From the NCBI GenBank assembly GCA_003342895.1, contig PTFA01000192.1, forward strand, positions 2,581-66,580: a stretch of 64,000 nucleotides of DNA, in the 5' to 3' direction. Under the pieces are notes generated by a model. That model did no database searches. It was not told the DNA's origin and worked only from the letters and a program-made list of their open reading frames with translations. Shown piece after piece: positions 9,301 to 21,670 of this stretch; the stretch's first letter is position 1, and each line of letters opens with the position of its first letter. Origin of the DNA: Casuarius casuarius. Its lineage: Eukaryota; Chordata; Aves; Casuariiformes; Casuariidae. The translations under genes were made by a program, and so were the position numbers.

Positions 9301-12300
9301 TTTCTGTTTCATCTCTGAGGACAGGCCCAAAGTGCCAGAATAGAGCCAATTAAAAGCTATGCAGTGCACAAGCAGCCTTTGTATTTCTAGCAGTGGATGG
9401 AGTAGCGCCCTCCCCTCATGCCATCTCTCCCTGCTCCCTTTCTCAGGAAGAAAATAAAACATAAAAAAGAAAAGCTTCTGCAGATGAAAAAGAATTTTTG
9501 AAAAGAACAACTACATGAAGAGGTAATTGACAACACAGCCAGTGTGAGGAGAGGCAAGGAGAGGGGCGGGGATGACAGGGAGCAAATAGGAGCAGAAAGG
9601 CAAAGGGTTGTGTCAATAGTTCATAAAGAGGAAGTGACCATGTGGTCTGGAGCTTGATGTGTTCAGCCAGTAATGAATGGCTGTCTAGGCCAGGGCAGGG
9701 AAGGAGGGGAGGGTGTCAGAGCACAATTTAGTTCTTGACAAAACATGGCCTAGCCAGGCAGACAGTATGGTGAGACAGGAAGCCAGGAGAAAAAGGGAAG
9801 GAAGGGTTGGAAAGAGAAATGGGTCCTTTCTGGGAGATCAGTGGGGACTAAGGAGCACAAAGAACAGAAGATAGGATTTCCTAACCCTAAGGTTGTGACC
9901 ACCATGCTAGGTCATGCCTAGCTCTGATTAGGCCATCTGTTATACTTAGGTCCACATACTCACAGCACATTTGGAGAAAAGAGAGGTCTCAGCCCTGCCC
10001 GCATACTAAAATGTTTTGTCCTGTAAGTTGGACACACCACGGACAGACTGTTTTTGTCTGTGTATTACCAACCTCTGTTGAGGGCCCCAGGTTGCCTCCT
10101 CTGTGAGACCCAACTATCCTCCCGCAAAAGCTGCGTCTACACTGTACTGCAAATAGAGGATACAGCATGTCTTGGTATCCTCATCGTGCATCTGCACAGC
10201 CAGGGAGACTTGACTGTAGCACACCATGGCTCCCTGCCCACCTGCATTCCTGCCCTGCCACATCAGGTGGGCACAGACGGCATAGTCTCACCCAACGTGG
10301 GCTCAGCACAGGACAAGGATGCAGAGCAGAGACCACAGCTGGAAGTGTTCTGGGGTTCTGCAGCTCAAATTTAGCCTGAAAGAGCGTTTTTTCATCCCCA
10401 GGCACTCTGCCAGAGCAGGAGGGCAGGGCACCAGCCTTGCCACCACCATGAAATTGTGAGCAGTTGTGCTATATGGTATAGCAACAACTGTGAAGTCCCA
10501 GGGGTTACAGATTTGTTATACTGTAAAGTGTCTGGGTCAAAACACAGCAGGCAAGGGGAACTGACAGGAGAAGGAGAGCTGAAATTCTTCCTCACAGACT
10601 GCCTCCCCTGTGAGCAAGGACCAGCACTCACAGTGCCAGGAAGGCTGTGATTGTGACCTGCTGCTGAACTTGTCTGCAGCTTTTGTCAGCAATGGAGAGA
10701 GGCATTGTCTTTGCCCCAGCACTCGTTGAACAGCTGGGGTCCCTCTGGACTACGCTTGCACCAGGCACTGTGGTAGCTGTCCTTCTTTGGGTTGCAGCAG
10801 TCCTTGGAGGTCTGCAGCTCAGGCCAGGGCAGGGAGAGGAGGCCACAACCCAGTGAGCCCCCTGTGGGTCACTGCCGGCTCTACTACAGGCAATAAAACT
10901 GCACAGCAACCTGTAGGCTTGGCCACGGTGCCAAGACAGGGAGAAGAAAGGTAGAAAGGCAGCCCCATATCACGTGTTATACAAAAGCCCAAGCAAGCTA
11001 CACCCTTCTGTATCCATACAGGGGATTTTTTTCTCTCCCTCAGCTTCCCGCTCTTTCAGCTGACATGCTTTGAGACCCCTGTCACTCCTTCTCCTCCAGT
11101 TCCAGCATCTCTACTCATATTTCCAGGAGGGGATTGACCCTTCTCTCAGTTTTTCCCAGTTCCTTCTTTCACCCAAAGCACTGACAACGCAGGGGCTGTT
11201 TCTCCATATTGGATAATCTTTTCCCAGCAAATGGTACTGGCCATGTATATTTACATATGCAGCCCCTAACACGGACCACACTGTCATCCTCTTGCTGGAT
11301 ATCCCCACCAGCTGCCAGGCTGAAAGACCAGGGAAGAGTAGGCGCTCCCTGGCAAAGTTAGCAGGTGTCCAAGATGTCAGAAATGTCCCCTGATCCTTTC
11401 ATGTCTGGTCCCATGCACAATCTGCTAAATGCCCCTCTCAGCTAGTGACAGCCAGAACTTCCTCTGCTTCCTTCTTATGGTGGGGATCCTTCCCTCCTCT
11501 AACCATCTCCCAGCACTGCTCTCCCTCACACCTGGAGAGGGGGTCATGTCCCTGCTCCATCATTGTGGAAGATGCCAAGAGAGCACGTCTGGGGAAAAAG
11601 GCTGAATTTCCTGGCAAAGGTGATGTGTGCAAATCAAGGTTTGGCACAGCATATCAACACTTGGGCCTTCCCTGTTTCTAACCCACTCCCTACTCCCCTA
11701 ACAGGCTTCCCCACAGTCACCATTCGATGTCACATGTCATATGGCGGTCTCCAATTTTGTTGCCTTTTTCTCCTCAATGCCCCTCTCCCCCAGAAATTTA
11801 TTATCACAAAGAGCCATTATGGATAAATGATCTCCTGACAGCTCCATTTACCAAGGGATGGGGAGGAAGCAGGAGCCTGTTTGTGTGGAGGTGGGGGAGA
11901 CTGGAGCTATGCTCCAACTGACATTAGCATCCATCCACAGAGCTGAACAGGACCTAATTAACATGCAGAGATGCTGCCCATGGCGTGTAGTGCCACAGTA
12001 GGACATCAGCAGGGAGGCAAAAAGACCAGGAGGAAAAAGAGGAGAGGGTAGAGACAAGTGGGAAGAAGAGGGATGGCAGGAGAAGAAGGGGCAGGGGAAA
12101 GACGGTAAGGGGAAAAGGGCAGCCCACCATTTCTCTATTACCTTACAGGTGCTGCCTTCCCCTGGCTTTTCCTAAAAAAATGCAGCAGCTTTTTGTTTTT
12201 CACCTGATTGGTGATAAGTAACAGCTCTTTTTGTAATGATAATAACACTTCAGAGCAAAGAATGGCAGCCAGGCCCTGTGAGAGGTGATGAGAGATGGGA

Positions 12301-12817
12301 GGGAAGGTAAGGGGGAGCAGAGCACACAGGGATTTTGCCTCTTTTAGATGAATTCAAGGATCTTGTTTTTATTTAGCACAGAGTCAACAGTCCCACTACA
12401 GGGCTGAGGAACCAGGCCTTAGCATTTATAGACATACACATCTGGCTGAAGGTGAGAGAGACAGGGGTGGTGGAGCATGGAAGGGGAATGAAACCGTGTG
12501 CATGGGCATACATGGATGGTAGGAGGTTTTGACATGAAAAGAGCCAAACCAGCTCATTTCATATAGTTGATTGAACAGGCAACAAAAATCATGATGGGGA
12601 AGAGGGAAGGCAGCATCAGACATCAGACAACAAGCTATATATACAGCCTCCAAATGAGAGGGATGGAGAAGATGCTTCTTGATATGTATGCGTGACTATG
12701 CACAGACACCCTGTGTGCCCAGTTGCTCCCTATGAGTCTGTGGGAGTCCAAGTGGCAGCTTGGATCTGTGCCTGCAAGGTGCTAGGCCAGGCTGTCATCG
12801 CATAGTCATGCAGCTAA

Positions 12818-12860
12818 GTGTGTGTGTCTGTGTGTCTGTGTGTGTGTGCACACACGCAAA
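12818..12860 (+). repeat. TG/CA microsatellite
   Basis: Interrupted (TG)n with TCTG insertions that turns into CACACACG, so alternating purine-pyrimidine sequence continues across the junction. Confidence 0.8.
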
Positions 12861-14528
12861 TACGTGCAGCTTCCCTTCTGTACCAGCTGAGTGCCCATGG
12901 AGCTGCAGGGCGTAAGATGTCCGGACAGCAGCTCTGTGCTCAGGGACGCTGTGAACGATACAGGCTGGCTGTGGCAGTTCTCAGCAGCTCAGGAGAAGGC
13001 TCGTAACTCACACAGACAGCCAGTGCTGGGGGCAGCTGGCAAAGGGCTGGAAGCCGATCTATTGTGACAGCCACTCTGCCAGGAGTGGTTGGGGGCTTTC
13101 TCTTTTTTTGTTTTCACTACAGACTGGTTACCTAGTGTGAGGCTAACAGGGCCACTGCTGCATCTGACGAAATGGGATCTAAGGGGACAGGCACAGAGCG
13201 CATTAAGCAGAAGAGCATCAGGAAAGCAAAGCACTCAGGAGCTGCACGCTTCCTAGTTCATGAGCTACTGATACACACTCCTCTCTTCTCATGCATGTTC
13301 CCTGTCTCATGGCCCCTTTTCCATTCTCCACTCCTCCTCCAACCTCAACCACATCCTTCTTGCCTTTTCCCAAGTGTCTTAAGTCCATGGCCCCACTGAG
13401 CACCCAGCCAGGATATTGCCAAATCCAGACCTTCCCATGTGTCTGAGACTGCCCCCTTGGCTATCTTTTAGCAGAGAAATTTGAGAAGGGACTACAGCTA
13501 TCCCCTACTGTAGTCAGACTCTGTTCCTCACCCCCAACCATTGCCGCACTGGGAGCCCCAGAGCCAGGGAGGTTGCCAGCTACCACAGGAAGCTGCTTGG
13601 TCTCTGCTTCACTTCAGGTTCCTGCCATCACTGCTGAGCCTCATGCTATGAATAAGGAGGGAAACAGTAATAGCTGTGAGCCTACTAAGGCTATTCAAAG
13701 ACCATTCCTGTGGATAGGTAGCAGGGAGGAGGGCCTGAAAGTAAACAGGAAACCTAATGCTCTGGATTACTCTTTAAAAACAGCCTGAGTCTGCTTTGAG
13801 TCTCTCTATTCCCTGCATGCCCCACACTGATTCCTTCTCTGCAGTCTCCCTCTATTCCTTCAGTCTAGGAATGCTAGTGTCTTTCTCCTATCTCACGAGC
13901 CAGTTGGAGGAGCCAGTGAGGCCTCAACTTTTTAGCTCCCTGAATACCAGGAAAAAAAGAAAAACAGTAGGATGCCTGACTTGGCAGAGAGCGCAGCTTT
14001 GTCGCCCATCACCCCGTAAATCTCTTGCCTGTCAGACTTTTTAGTGCTGGAGTCACTTAAAACCATGGCATTTTATTGGGCTAAACTGATGAATGGCACT
14101 GAAAGAGGTGACAGCCTAAAGCACTGATGGGAGACTCTGCCTTCTCTCATTCACATTGTGCTCCCTCCGCCCACTAATGGGGCCTCTTCTCTTTAATCAG
14201 AAAGTATATGTTCTCCAGGTTCCTGCCTGAAACATTTAGAGACTCTCTTCAGGGAGATCTGGAAGCAACAAAGCTTGCCTTGGAAACTCTTCAGTCAGGA
14301 GAGGACAAAAGGAGGGAAAGGACTGGGAGGGTTAGAGTGTGCATATGTGAAGGGTAATGCTTCCCCGGGTGTCAGCTGAGCCAACAACAGCCTGTCATGT
14401 TTTTTGAGAAGCTCGAGGCCAAGCCAGGCTTAGTCAGAAGGCTGTAATGAGCATAACAGTTCTCAGAAAAGGCCATCTCCAAAAGGACTGAAGAGAAAGG
14501 CCAAAAGAATAACCCTCTCTCCTCCTGC

Positions 14529-14529
14529 N
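14529..14529. other. Ambiguous base (n)
   Basis: The only undetermined base in the window, inside unremarkable sequence. It indicates an assembly or base-call uncertainty. Confidence 0.99.
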
Positions 14530-16899
14530 CGAGAGGAATGTACTCCTGGGGCAGCATAGTAGACACCATGGGAGACATTCCAGGGCAGGCTTCTGACCTT
14601 GCTGAGGCCAGCGTTGGATGTCGTATTGCTGGGGTCTACTCTTTTTTAGAGCCTGTCTTTGGCTCCCTGGTTTCATCCCTTCTCAGTCTGATTTGCTGAT
14701 GTAAGGGAGAAATGGTTTCTGAAGGTGTCTGCCTGGCTTGACATTGTTTCTTCTCCCATGGTGATCTAAGTGCTAAACAATGGCAGAACATCACACAATC
14801 CTCTGAAAATCCATTTTCCACTTCCATTCTGGGATAAGACCATCCAATATCTTCCCCAACTCTACACTGTTACCTATGTCTGCACAGCACCAAGTGTGGA
14901 ATCTCTGAGTTGCATCAATCCCACTGTTATTTTGCCGCTCTCTTACCACTCCTTTCCTTTCTGTCCCCAGCCTGAAAGGCCCCAGTCCTGCTCTGCCACA
15001 GTTCCTCAATGGCTGCCTTCCCCCTTTACCCTCCATTTACACCCTTCTCATATTCCCCTTCCAGGCATTATATTTTTCCCAGTTTTTCCCGGGCAGTGTT
15101 TGGAGACACAAGCTTCTTGGGAGTGCCCCAGTCATGGCGTCAGTATAGCCTCCCCCTCCAGATCTCAGCCCAGGTGGGTAGGAAGAGCACAGTGATTGCA
15201 GCCAGGACAGGCTTAAATTGAGATCTGAGCAAAAGTAATCCCATCCAAGGGCTACTGAACTTTAAATAGCTATGTCCTGTGTGGCTGGCCACACCTTTGG
15301 AACTGTTGAATTTCTTCAAGAAAGAGGTGCAAGTTCCCTTGTACAAGAGCAGCTTTGGAGCATGGGAGCACAGAAGTTTACACAGAGGTTCGGGAGCCAT
15401 GCTCAATAATTGCATGCCCTTTGACTTAATGGTAGTTCACCAGGTTTGGTGTGTGCAGATGGGATCCCTCCTCATTCAGCCTCCAATGTCCAGTGTCCTC
15501 CGGTTTTCCTACAATGTCCCAGCCACCCAATCCCCAACTTGCATCATAATAACACTCTCTGCATCTTCGGAATTTTTCAAATATACCCTTCTCTGAAGTA
15601 TCAGTGAGTTGGGGTGGGAAGGCAGAGTGAGAGCTGAACTCTGCATGTGGAACAGTAGTAATTTTGTGTCACTAACACATAAAATCTTCGAAAATGAGGG
15701 ACCTTGGAAGAGTCTGTAAACCGAATGTCCCTTTCAGAATTAGAGAGGTGCTTTGGCCGAGGTGTTCAAAAGAGGCCCACTGAGATTTAGATATCCAGCT
15801 CTCAACACTGCCACCTCCTCTTTAGTCCTCTCCCCTTTAACTCCCAGCTTCTGACTCAGCCTGGCCCTGTGCACCAAGGTGTCTGTCGCTGATCCATTTG
15901 TGACTCTTTTGCTCTCTTGGACAACATAGAGTCAGCATTCAGCACCTTTGCCATTTAGCTCCCAGAATCACCGCCATCCACAGTCCCTGGGATGCAACCA
16001 AGAGCCTCGGAGGAAGACTCCCATGTGGGAGGGAAGCACCAGAATTAGCATGCACCACAGGTGCTTCAAGGGAGGTCTGCTGAAATAAAGGCAAGAGGGA
16101 ATGTGTAAGACTCCTAGACACCTCACAGCAAGTGAGCTAAATAGAGCAAAGAGATGTGCTAGATACAGAACAGAGGAGGGCTGGAGGGGGGAATTAGATG
16201 GAGGGGGTGCCTGGGGAGGGCACCCTCTCTGCTTGGTTGCTGGCAGGCATAATGTCAGCCCTCCCACAAAGGGACCTGACAACAGGATAATTTCAGCTGT
16301 GGCATTTTCTAAACGCTGGCTGTGCTGATGAGCAGGGCTGCATCACTGAGCTTGCCCTCTGAAGAGAGCATGTGCAGTGTGTGTTTGGGGGGGAGGCAAT
16401 AACCACGATTTGGGATAGGAGGATGTGCCAGTGACTTTGAAAGGTTGCAGCCTACAATTCCCTTTGCTTGGGTGGCTGTTTTGGTACAGCTGTTTTGGGG
16501 GATGGAGAAATGGATAGAAGCAGAGCCATAAAGAGGATACTTTGACATGCATGGCCCCTGAAGGTAGTGAGATCAATAGATCTTCCCTTCTCAGACAAAT
16601 GGCTCCCTCATGGTGGTGAGACTGCTTTCTGAGGTAAAGGAATCCTTTTCATCCAGGGCAAGACTATGACACGAGCCTGTGACCATGCCTATTTCATCTT
16701 CTCTGAAAGCTTCCAAGGACCCAGACTTTCCTAAGGTGTTGAGCCCCAGTGTCTTCCCCTTTGCTCTGTTTTCTCTGGGTATTTTCCCTCCTTTACACCA
16801 ACATGAGCCCCATCTGTTCCTTAAGCAGCAAGGGGCTCCTAGTATCCTGATATCCTATCTGCCTAATTTAGATGTTCCTTAAATGGATTCTCATTCCTG

Positions 16900-17075
16900 A
16901 GGTGAAGAGAGCAGGGTGGGAGCTCTGTCTCAGTGTACATGTCAGGATGCTGCTGTAAGGGACAGGGCAGGAGTGTGGCTCTCTGTCTGTGAGTCACTGT
17001 AGGGAATAGTGTGGGAGTGCTATAAGAGAGTGATGGCCAGGGAGGCCTGGCAGAGCAGGAGTGCCTGGAGTATGG
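16900..17075 (+). repeat. Degenerate minisatellite, short array (same family as 51040-51760)
   Basis: Two clear copies and flanking partial copies of a G-rich unit with the pattern CTGTAGGGAACAGGGCGGGAGTGCTGG-like. Good copies are at 16951-16975 and 16995-17020, spaced about 42-44 bp. The unit closely matches copies in the array near 51.1-51.7 kb, for example 51668-51694. Confidence 0.6.
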
Positions 17076-17080
17076 TGAGG

Positions 17081-20000
17081 GTAGCCACACTGCTGGCCCC
17101 ATGCCATGCCCCCTGCACCCCACAGCTGTCAGAGGTGCTGCTGCACTCACTCCATGTGTGCTGCAGTTTGTGGAATCTCCATATCCTTCCAAGTCAATGC
17201 CTCTCCTTCCCCTTCAGCCATGCGTAATCAGCTCCATGCTCAGATGTCATGGCCTAATTCACTCCTCTTTTCCACAAGGCTCTGCCTGCCTTTTCCATTC
17301 CCCACTTTAATTCTGATAAAGAGAGAACCAGAATGGTAAGATCTTCCTCCTTTCCAAAGCAAAGATCATTTTCCCCAACAACAGCAAGAACATTTGGCTT
17401 CCATCTCTCTTCCCCTGCATCTCTTTCTCCTCCTCTCTTTTTCTGTGTACTATATTTTTTCTTCTAATGAGGGCAACACCTGCTTCCCAGCCGCATTTGA
17501 ATTCCTGATCAATCTTCCCCAGTAAGTGCAACAGGAGCTCAGCAAAGGAGTGGAAGGACAGGTAGCAACCACTGGAGGACAGTCCACATGTCTGGATGTT
17601 GGAACTAGAGGGTGAGCCACAGCACTAAGGGTGCAGATGACAGACAGTGGCATGGGGAGACAGGGGAGGACCGTGTGAGAGGGAGAGGCAGAGGAAAGGC
17701 AAAGAAGCTGAGAAGAAGGAGAGGCTGAGGGAAGCAGACCCTTAGGGAGACTGGATGAGCACACGTCAGAGCTGCAGGGACTCAGGGCTGGTGTCACAGG
17801 CAAGGCTGAAATTTAAATGGAAATTCTCATTGAGCTGGATCAATGCCATACTGGCAAATGAAAAAAAAAGGAGGCTGGAGGAGCAAAGACAAGCCAGGAC
17901 AAAACAAGACAGCCAGGGCAGCCTCTCTAACATCTTCCCTTAATGCCATTGTCCCACTCCACTATCTGAGTGAATGCCTATTTGAGGCCTAGGCTGTCAG
18001 TAAAGTAGAGGGGGAGAGAGAGCACTAAGTCACTAGTTTGTTACAAGTAGACTGATGAAGAGAGTGAACGATGACACACGGCCATTTACTGAGCTTCTCT
18101 CTCTACTTTCCTCCTATCCTACTCCCCCTCTTCCTCCCTAATCACTGTCTGGACAGCTCTGGTAACTATGGCAATTATAAACAAACCTCTTTTCACCACC
18201 GCCTGCACCTCCAGCCTCCGTCTCTTATAGGGCCTATTTTGTGGCATTGGCTTTTTTCAGTGGGACTCCAGGGACCCATCAAATATGTTAACAGCCCTTA
18301 GAGCCCCAGGTGCTAATGCACATATTTGCTTTTGCCCTCACAGCTTGTCCGTGGCCATGTTTCATCTCATTCTGTTTTCTCCTTACTCAAATGCCCTGGC
18401 CAGCCACAGTTTCACACACCCACCAGCCCAAGTCCCACCATCATATCTAGACCCTATTAAATCTGCCTTCATCTGCTTCCTTTAGCCTTGCTGCCTTCTC
18501 CTCCCAAGCTCTTCTTTCTCTTTATCTAACACTTTCCTTTTTCTCCTACCTCTCTATACACCAAATTTCGTGGCACTGGAGCAGAGGCTTAGAAAAATCA
18601 ATGAGGAGCAGTGCAGATTAGCTCCAAATTCTGCCCTTACCTAGCACTTGTCTTTATCTGCTGCTCGTTTCCTTGTGTCCCAGGAGGAAAACTCCCTTCA
18701 GAGTATAGAGGAATGTCCTTTCAGACAGAAATATAAGTACTGAGAGTACAGGTGGTGCAGGTTGGAGACTCCAGGTACTGAGCTGCAAAGAAGAAAAAGA
18801 CAGAGGGATAGATCAGTGGCTTCTTTTGATCTGGGTCTGCCCTCATGTCCTAATACCACAGTCCTGACCATTTCTGTCCATGAACAATAAGATGGTGAGC
18901 TTCTGGCCTTGCAAGCCCCGAAGCCTAAAAGCAAAAGGGAGGCCACCAAGGGAGAAACAAGAATGCTTGCCTGCAGCAATTTATTCCCACTGAGAAACTT
19001 GTAGCTTTCCAGTGATTCCACATGGGCTACATGTATAGGAAAGCAAGCAGAAGTACTTCCATACCGCTGAAGGTCCTGCAATATGCCATCAAACATGGAT
19101 CTTCCTTCCACCCCTGGTGCTTGACAAAAGGTCTCTGGGGATGAGGACATCAGACAGTCCCCTTGTCATCATCATGACAATGCCATTGTGATCACCACCA
19201 TGCTATGAGACAAAGAGGTTTCCCTGCACTAGGCTGTGCCTCCTGCTTTGCCTGAACATTGCTGACTCAGCTCCTGCAAGGTAGAAGGAAAGATCATGCT
19301 ACATACAGCAGTTTTCTTAGAAAGAGAGGGCCTGTGCTTTGTGGGAAAGTAAACCTGCCAGGGTAAATCCTTTGTACACAAACTGGGCTTGCTTACTGTC
19401 CACATCAGAACTTCTCACACCAGTGCTAAGAGGTTGCTGGAGCTCTGTGGAAAGGACGTCACCTGCATGGCAACACCTTAGCAGGCCCATGGTCTCACAG
19501 TTTGGATGCAGTAGGGCCCATCCAAATGCTTGCTTCAACATGGTGCACCACCAACACCCAGAGCAGGGCTCTGCCTAAGTGCATTGTGGATGCATTAAGT
19601 CAAGCTAGGGCCAGCAACATGGACAAAAACAGCTCTGCACCACACAATTTGGACAAATCTCTGCATGTATCTACCTGTACATCTTTGCCCCACAGCTTGA
19701 AAGTCAAACTCTAGTTTTCCCCTGGGAGCCAGAGCTGGTCACAGAGCCATTCCACTTTTGTCACTTGAGTCAAAACTGTATCCTTGGAGGAGATTTTCCA
19801 TCTGTCCCAAATCTGTTCATCATCATTCTCCCCACCCCCCTCCCAAAACTCCTATCCTGCGAACCGAAACAAGAACATCTCCCCACCCTGCTCAGGGCCC
19901 TCCTGCCCCTCACCCTGCCTGCTACCGCTCCTCATGACTATCATAGCCATCTCTGTGCTTTTGGCACTGTTTGTTTTTCTCTTGATTTTTCACAAGTGAT

Positions 20001-20810
20001 TATCAGAGTCAGAATTTGTCACCCACACAGTGAAAGGAAAATGAACCTTCAATCACAGATGCTGTTCTACCTGCTGAGAGAAAGAGAAGGAGAGAGATGG
20101 GCCAGAAGAGGGAAGAGCAAGGAAAAGAGGTTCATATGAAACAGGGAAGAGAAGAGATCATGAACAAGTGACAACGAATAAAGATAGGTTCCCCAGAGAG
20201 AATGGCAGGTGAAGAGACTGAGATGGGGAGACTAAATGAGGAAGAGCAACCAAACCCAACAGGGTAAAAGATAATGTGAAAAATGGAGTCACATTGTGAC
20301 AAAAGAGAAATCCTCATCCTCCTTTCCACCACCCCCTCCACACACACACACACATGAGCCAAAACTATTACCCCCATCTTCTTTGGCTCCCAGCATGACT
20401 GGTCCCTTCTTTGACTTTGCAAAGTGATTCTGCCTGCCCTTGAGTCCACACAGGGGCAAAGTAACCACTACAGTCTGGCTCTTCAGCAGTGCCCCAGCCC
20501 CGATACAGCCCTAAAGAATGCTTCCTCACATAGATGCACAGTTATTCACATCTCTTGGATGGGAAGATGGTTATCACATAGTTTCTTAGTCATCACTTAG
20601 CAGAAATAAACATACTGAGTGCTTAATCTTCCATCATCAGTCAGGCCCTCCTTTGTCCCTCTATCTGCTGCTCTGCCCTCAATCTCCTCCATTTTATCTC
20701 CATTTCTCTTAATAAGCTGTCCAGCCAAGCAGAGCCCTCCAGAGAAGGGCCAGCAGCTCCATGATTTGATGCCTCTTTAAGAACAGCCACTTCCCTCTCT
20801 TCTTCCCTCC
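17081..20810. other. Gene-poor DNA, no recognised gene
   Basis: No protein family is recognisable and the longest open frames are about 150 codons (18698-19150, minus). The stretch includes pyrimidine-rich areas (17390-17460, 18480-18560) and a short (CA)n run at about 20338-20355. Confidence 0.5.
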
Positions 20811-20840
20811 CACTCCACTCCACTCCACTCCACTCCCCTC
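20811..20840 (+). repeat. Pentanucleotide microsatellite (CACTC)n
   Basis: About six tandem copies of a 5-bp unit (CCACT/CACTC register) that grade into a CCCTCC pyrimidine tract. Confidence 0.9.
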
Positions 20841-21164
20841 CCCTCCTCCAAAAAGCAGCTATGAACATTGCTGTTTTGTAATCTTCTCCCACCACTGTCT
20901 ACTGCCCTTCCCGAGGATATTGCCAAGCCTAGTGATTTGCTTCCAGGTCCTTCAATAGCTGTACTCCTTTAAAGACTCAGTTACTGGTGTCAGATGAGGA
21001 GAATTTTGAGCTCTCAAGAAGCTCAAAAAGCCTGTGTGTGCCAGAGGTGCCCTGACAGAGAGGTGCAGCCAGGAGAGGCGTGACGGATGGCTTGATTGTT
21101 TGGTGAGCCATGAGGCAGCACAATGAACACCTTGGGACCTGGGTTTATCAGGTATCCTGGAGAA

Positions 21165-21670
21165 ATCACAGTGTCATAGGAAAAATTATGTTTTAAAGGT
21201 CCACAGTAGAGCTCTAGCACTCATAGCAGGGCTAATCTCAAACTTAGGTGAATTTGTTCAGGGCCTTGTCCAGTTCGATTTTGAAAACCTCCATAGATGG
21301 AGACTGCACAGCCATTCTGAGTTCTTGTTCTATTATTTGACCATCCCCATGGTGAAAAGTGTTTTCCTTATCTCCAAGCAAAACTTCCCTTCTTGCAAAT
21401 TGTGACAGTTGCCTCTTACTCTTTCACTGTGCACTTCTGATAGGAGTCTGGCTCTGCCTTCACTACAACTCCCCACTATATAGTTGAAAACAATTAGATC
21501 CCTCCAGCTTTCTCTTCTCCAGGCGGAACACAACCAGTTCTCGCCACCTCTCCCTGCATGTCATGTACTCCAGCCTCCTGACCATCTTGGTGGCCCTCCA
21601 CTGGATTCTCTCCAGTACATCAATGTCCTCTGAATAGCAGCCTGGCCTTCCAGAGTAGAGGCTGCATTCA
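21165..21670 (-). mobile_element. CR1-family LINE, 3' portion, antisense to the plus strand
   Basis: Read on the plus strand, this follows the antisense pattern of sauropsid CR1 3' ends. The order is AAATCACAGTGTCATAGG, then an 'agcagggctaat' block, then GGGCCTTGTCCAG, AAAACCTCCATAGATGGAGA, TTTCTCTTCTCCAGGC, CATGTACTCCAGCCTCC and TGGTGGCCCTCCACTGGATT. The 3' end of the element is therefore on the left. The reverse-transcriptase region is absent, as in most CR1 copies, which are 5' truncated. The copy has many substitutions and no usable coding capacity. CR1 is the dominant LINE of turtles, crocodilians and birds, so this supports a sauropsid source. Confidence 0.88.

Larger units (their letters stand above)
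6366..16884. other. Gene-poor DNA, no recognised gene
   Basis: Long purine- and pyrimidine-biased stretches with short CA/TG runs (about 7660-7677 and 12818-12855). The longest open frame is 7810-8466 (minus, 218 codons). It resembles no known family, and frames of this length are expected occasionally by chance at this base composition. An AT-rich patch at about 12165-12265 (TGATTGGTGATAAG, TAATGATAATAAC) could be a regulatory element. A short CR1-like tail is possible near 15675-15720, but is too short to call. Confidence 0.5.

Noticed and set aside
15675..15720. Short CR1 3'-end fragment
   Set aside because: Only a few words (GAGGGACCTTGGAAGAG) resemble CR1; too short to support.
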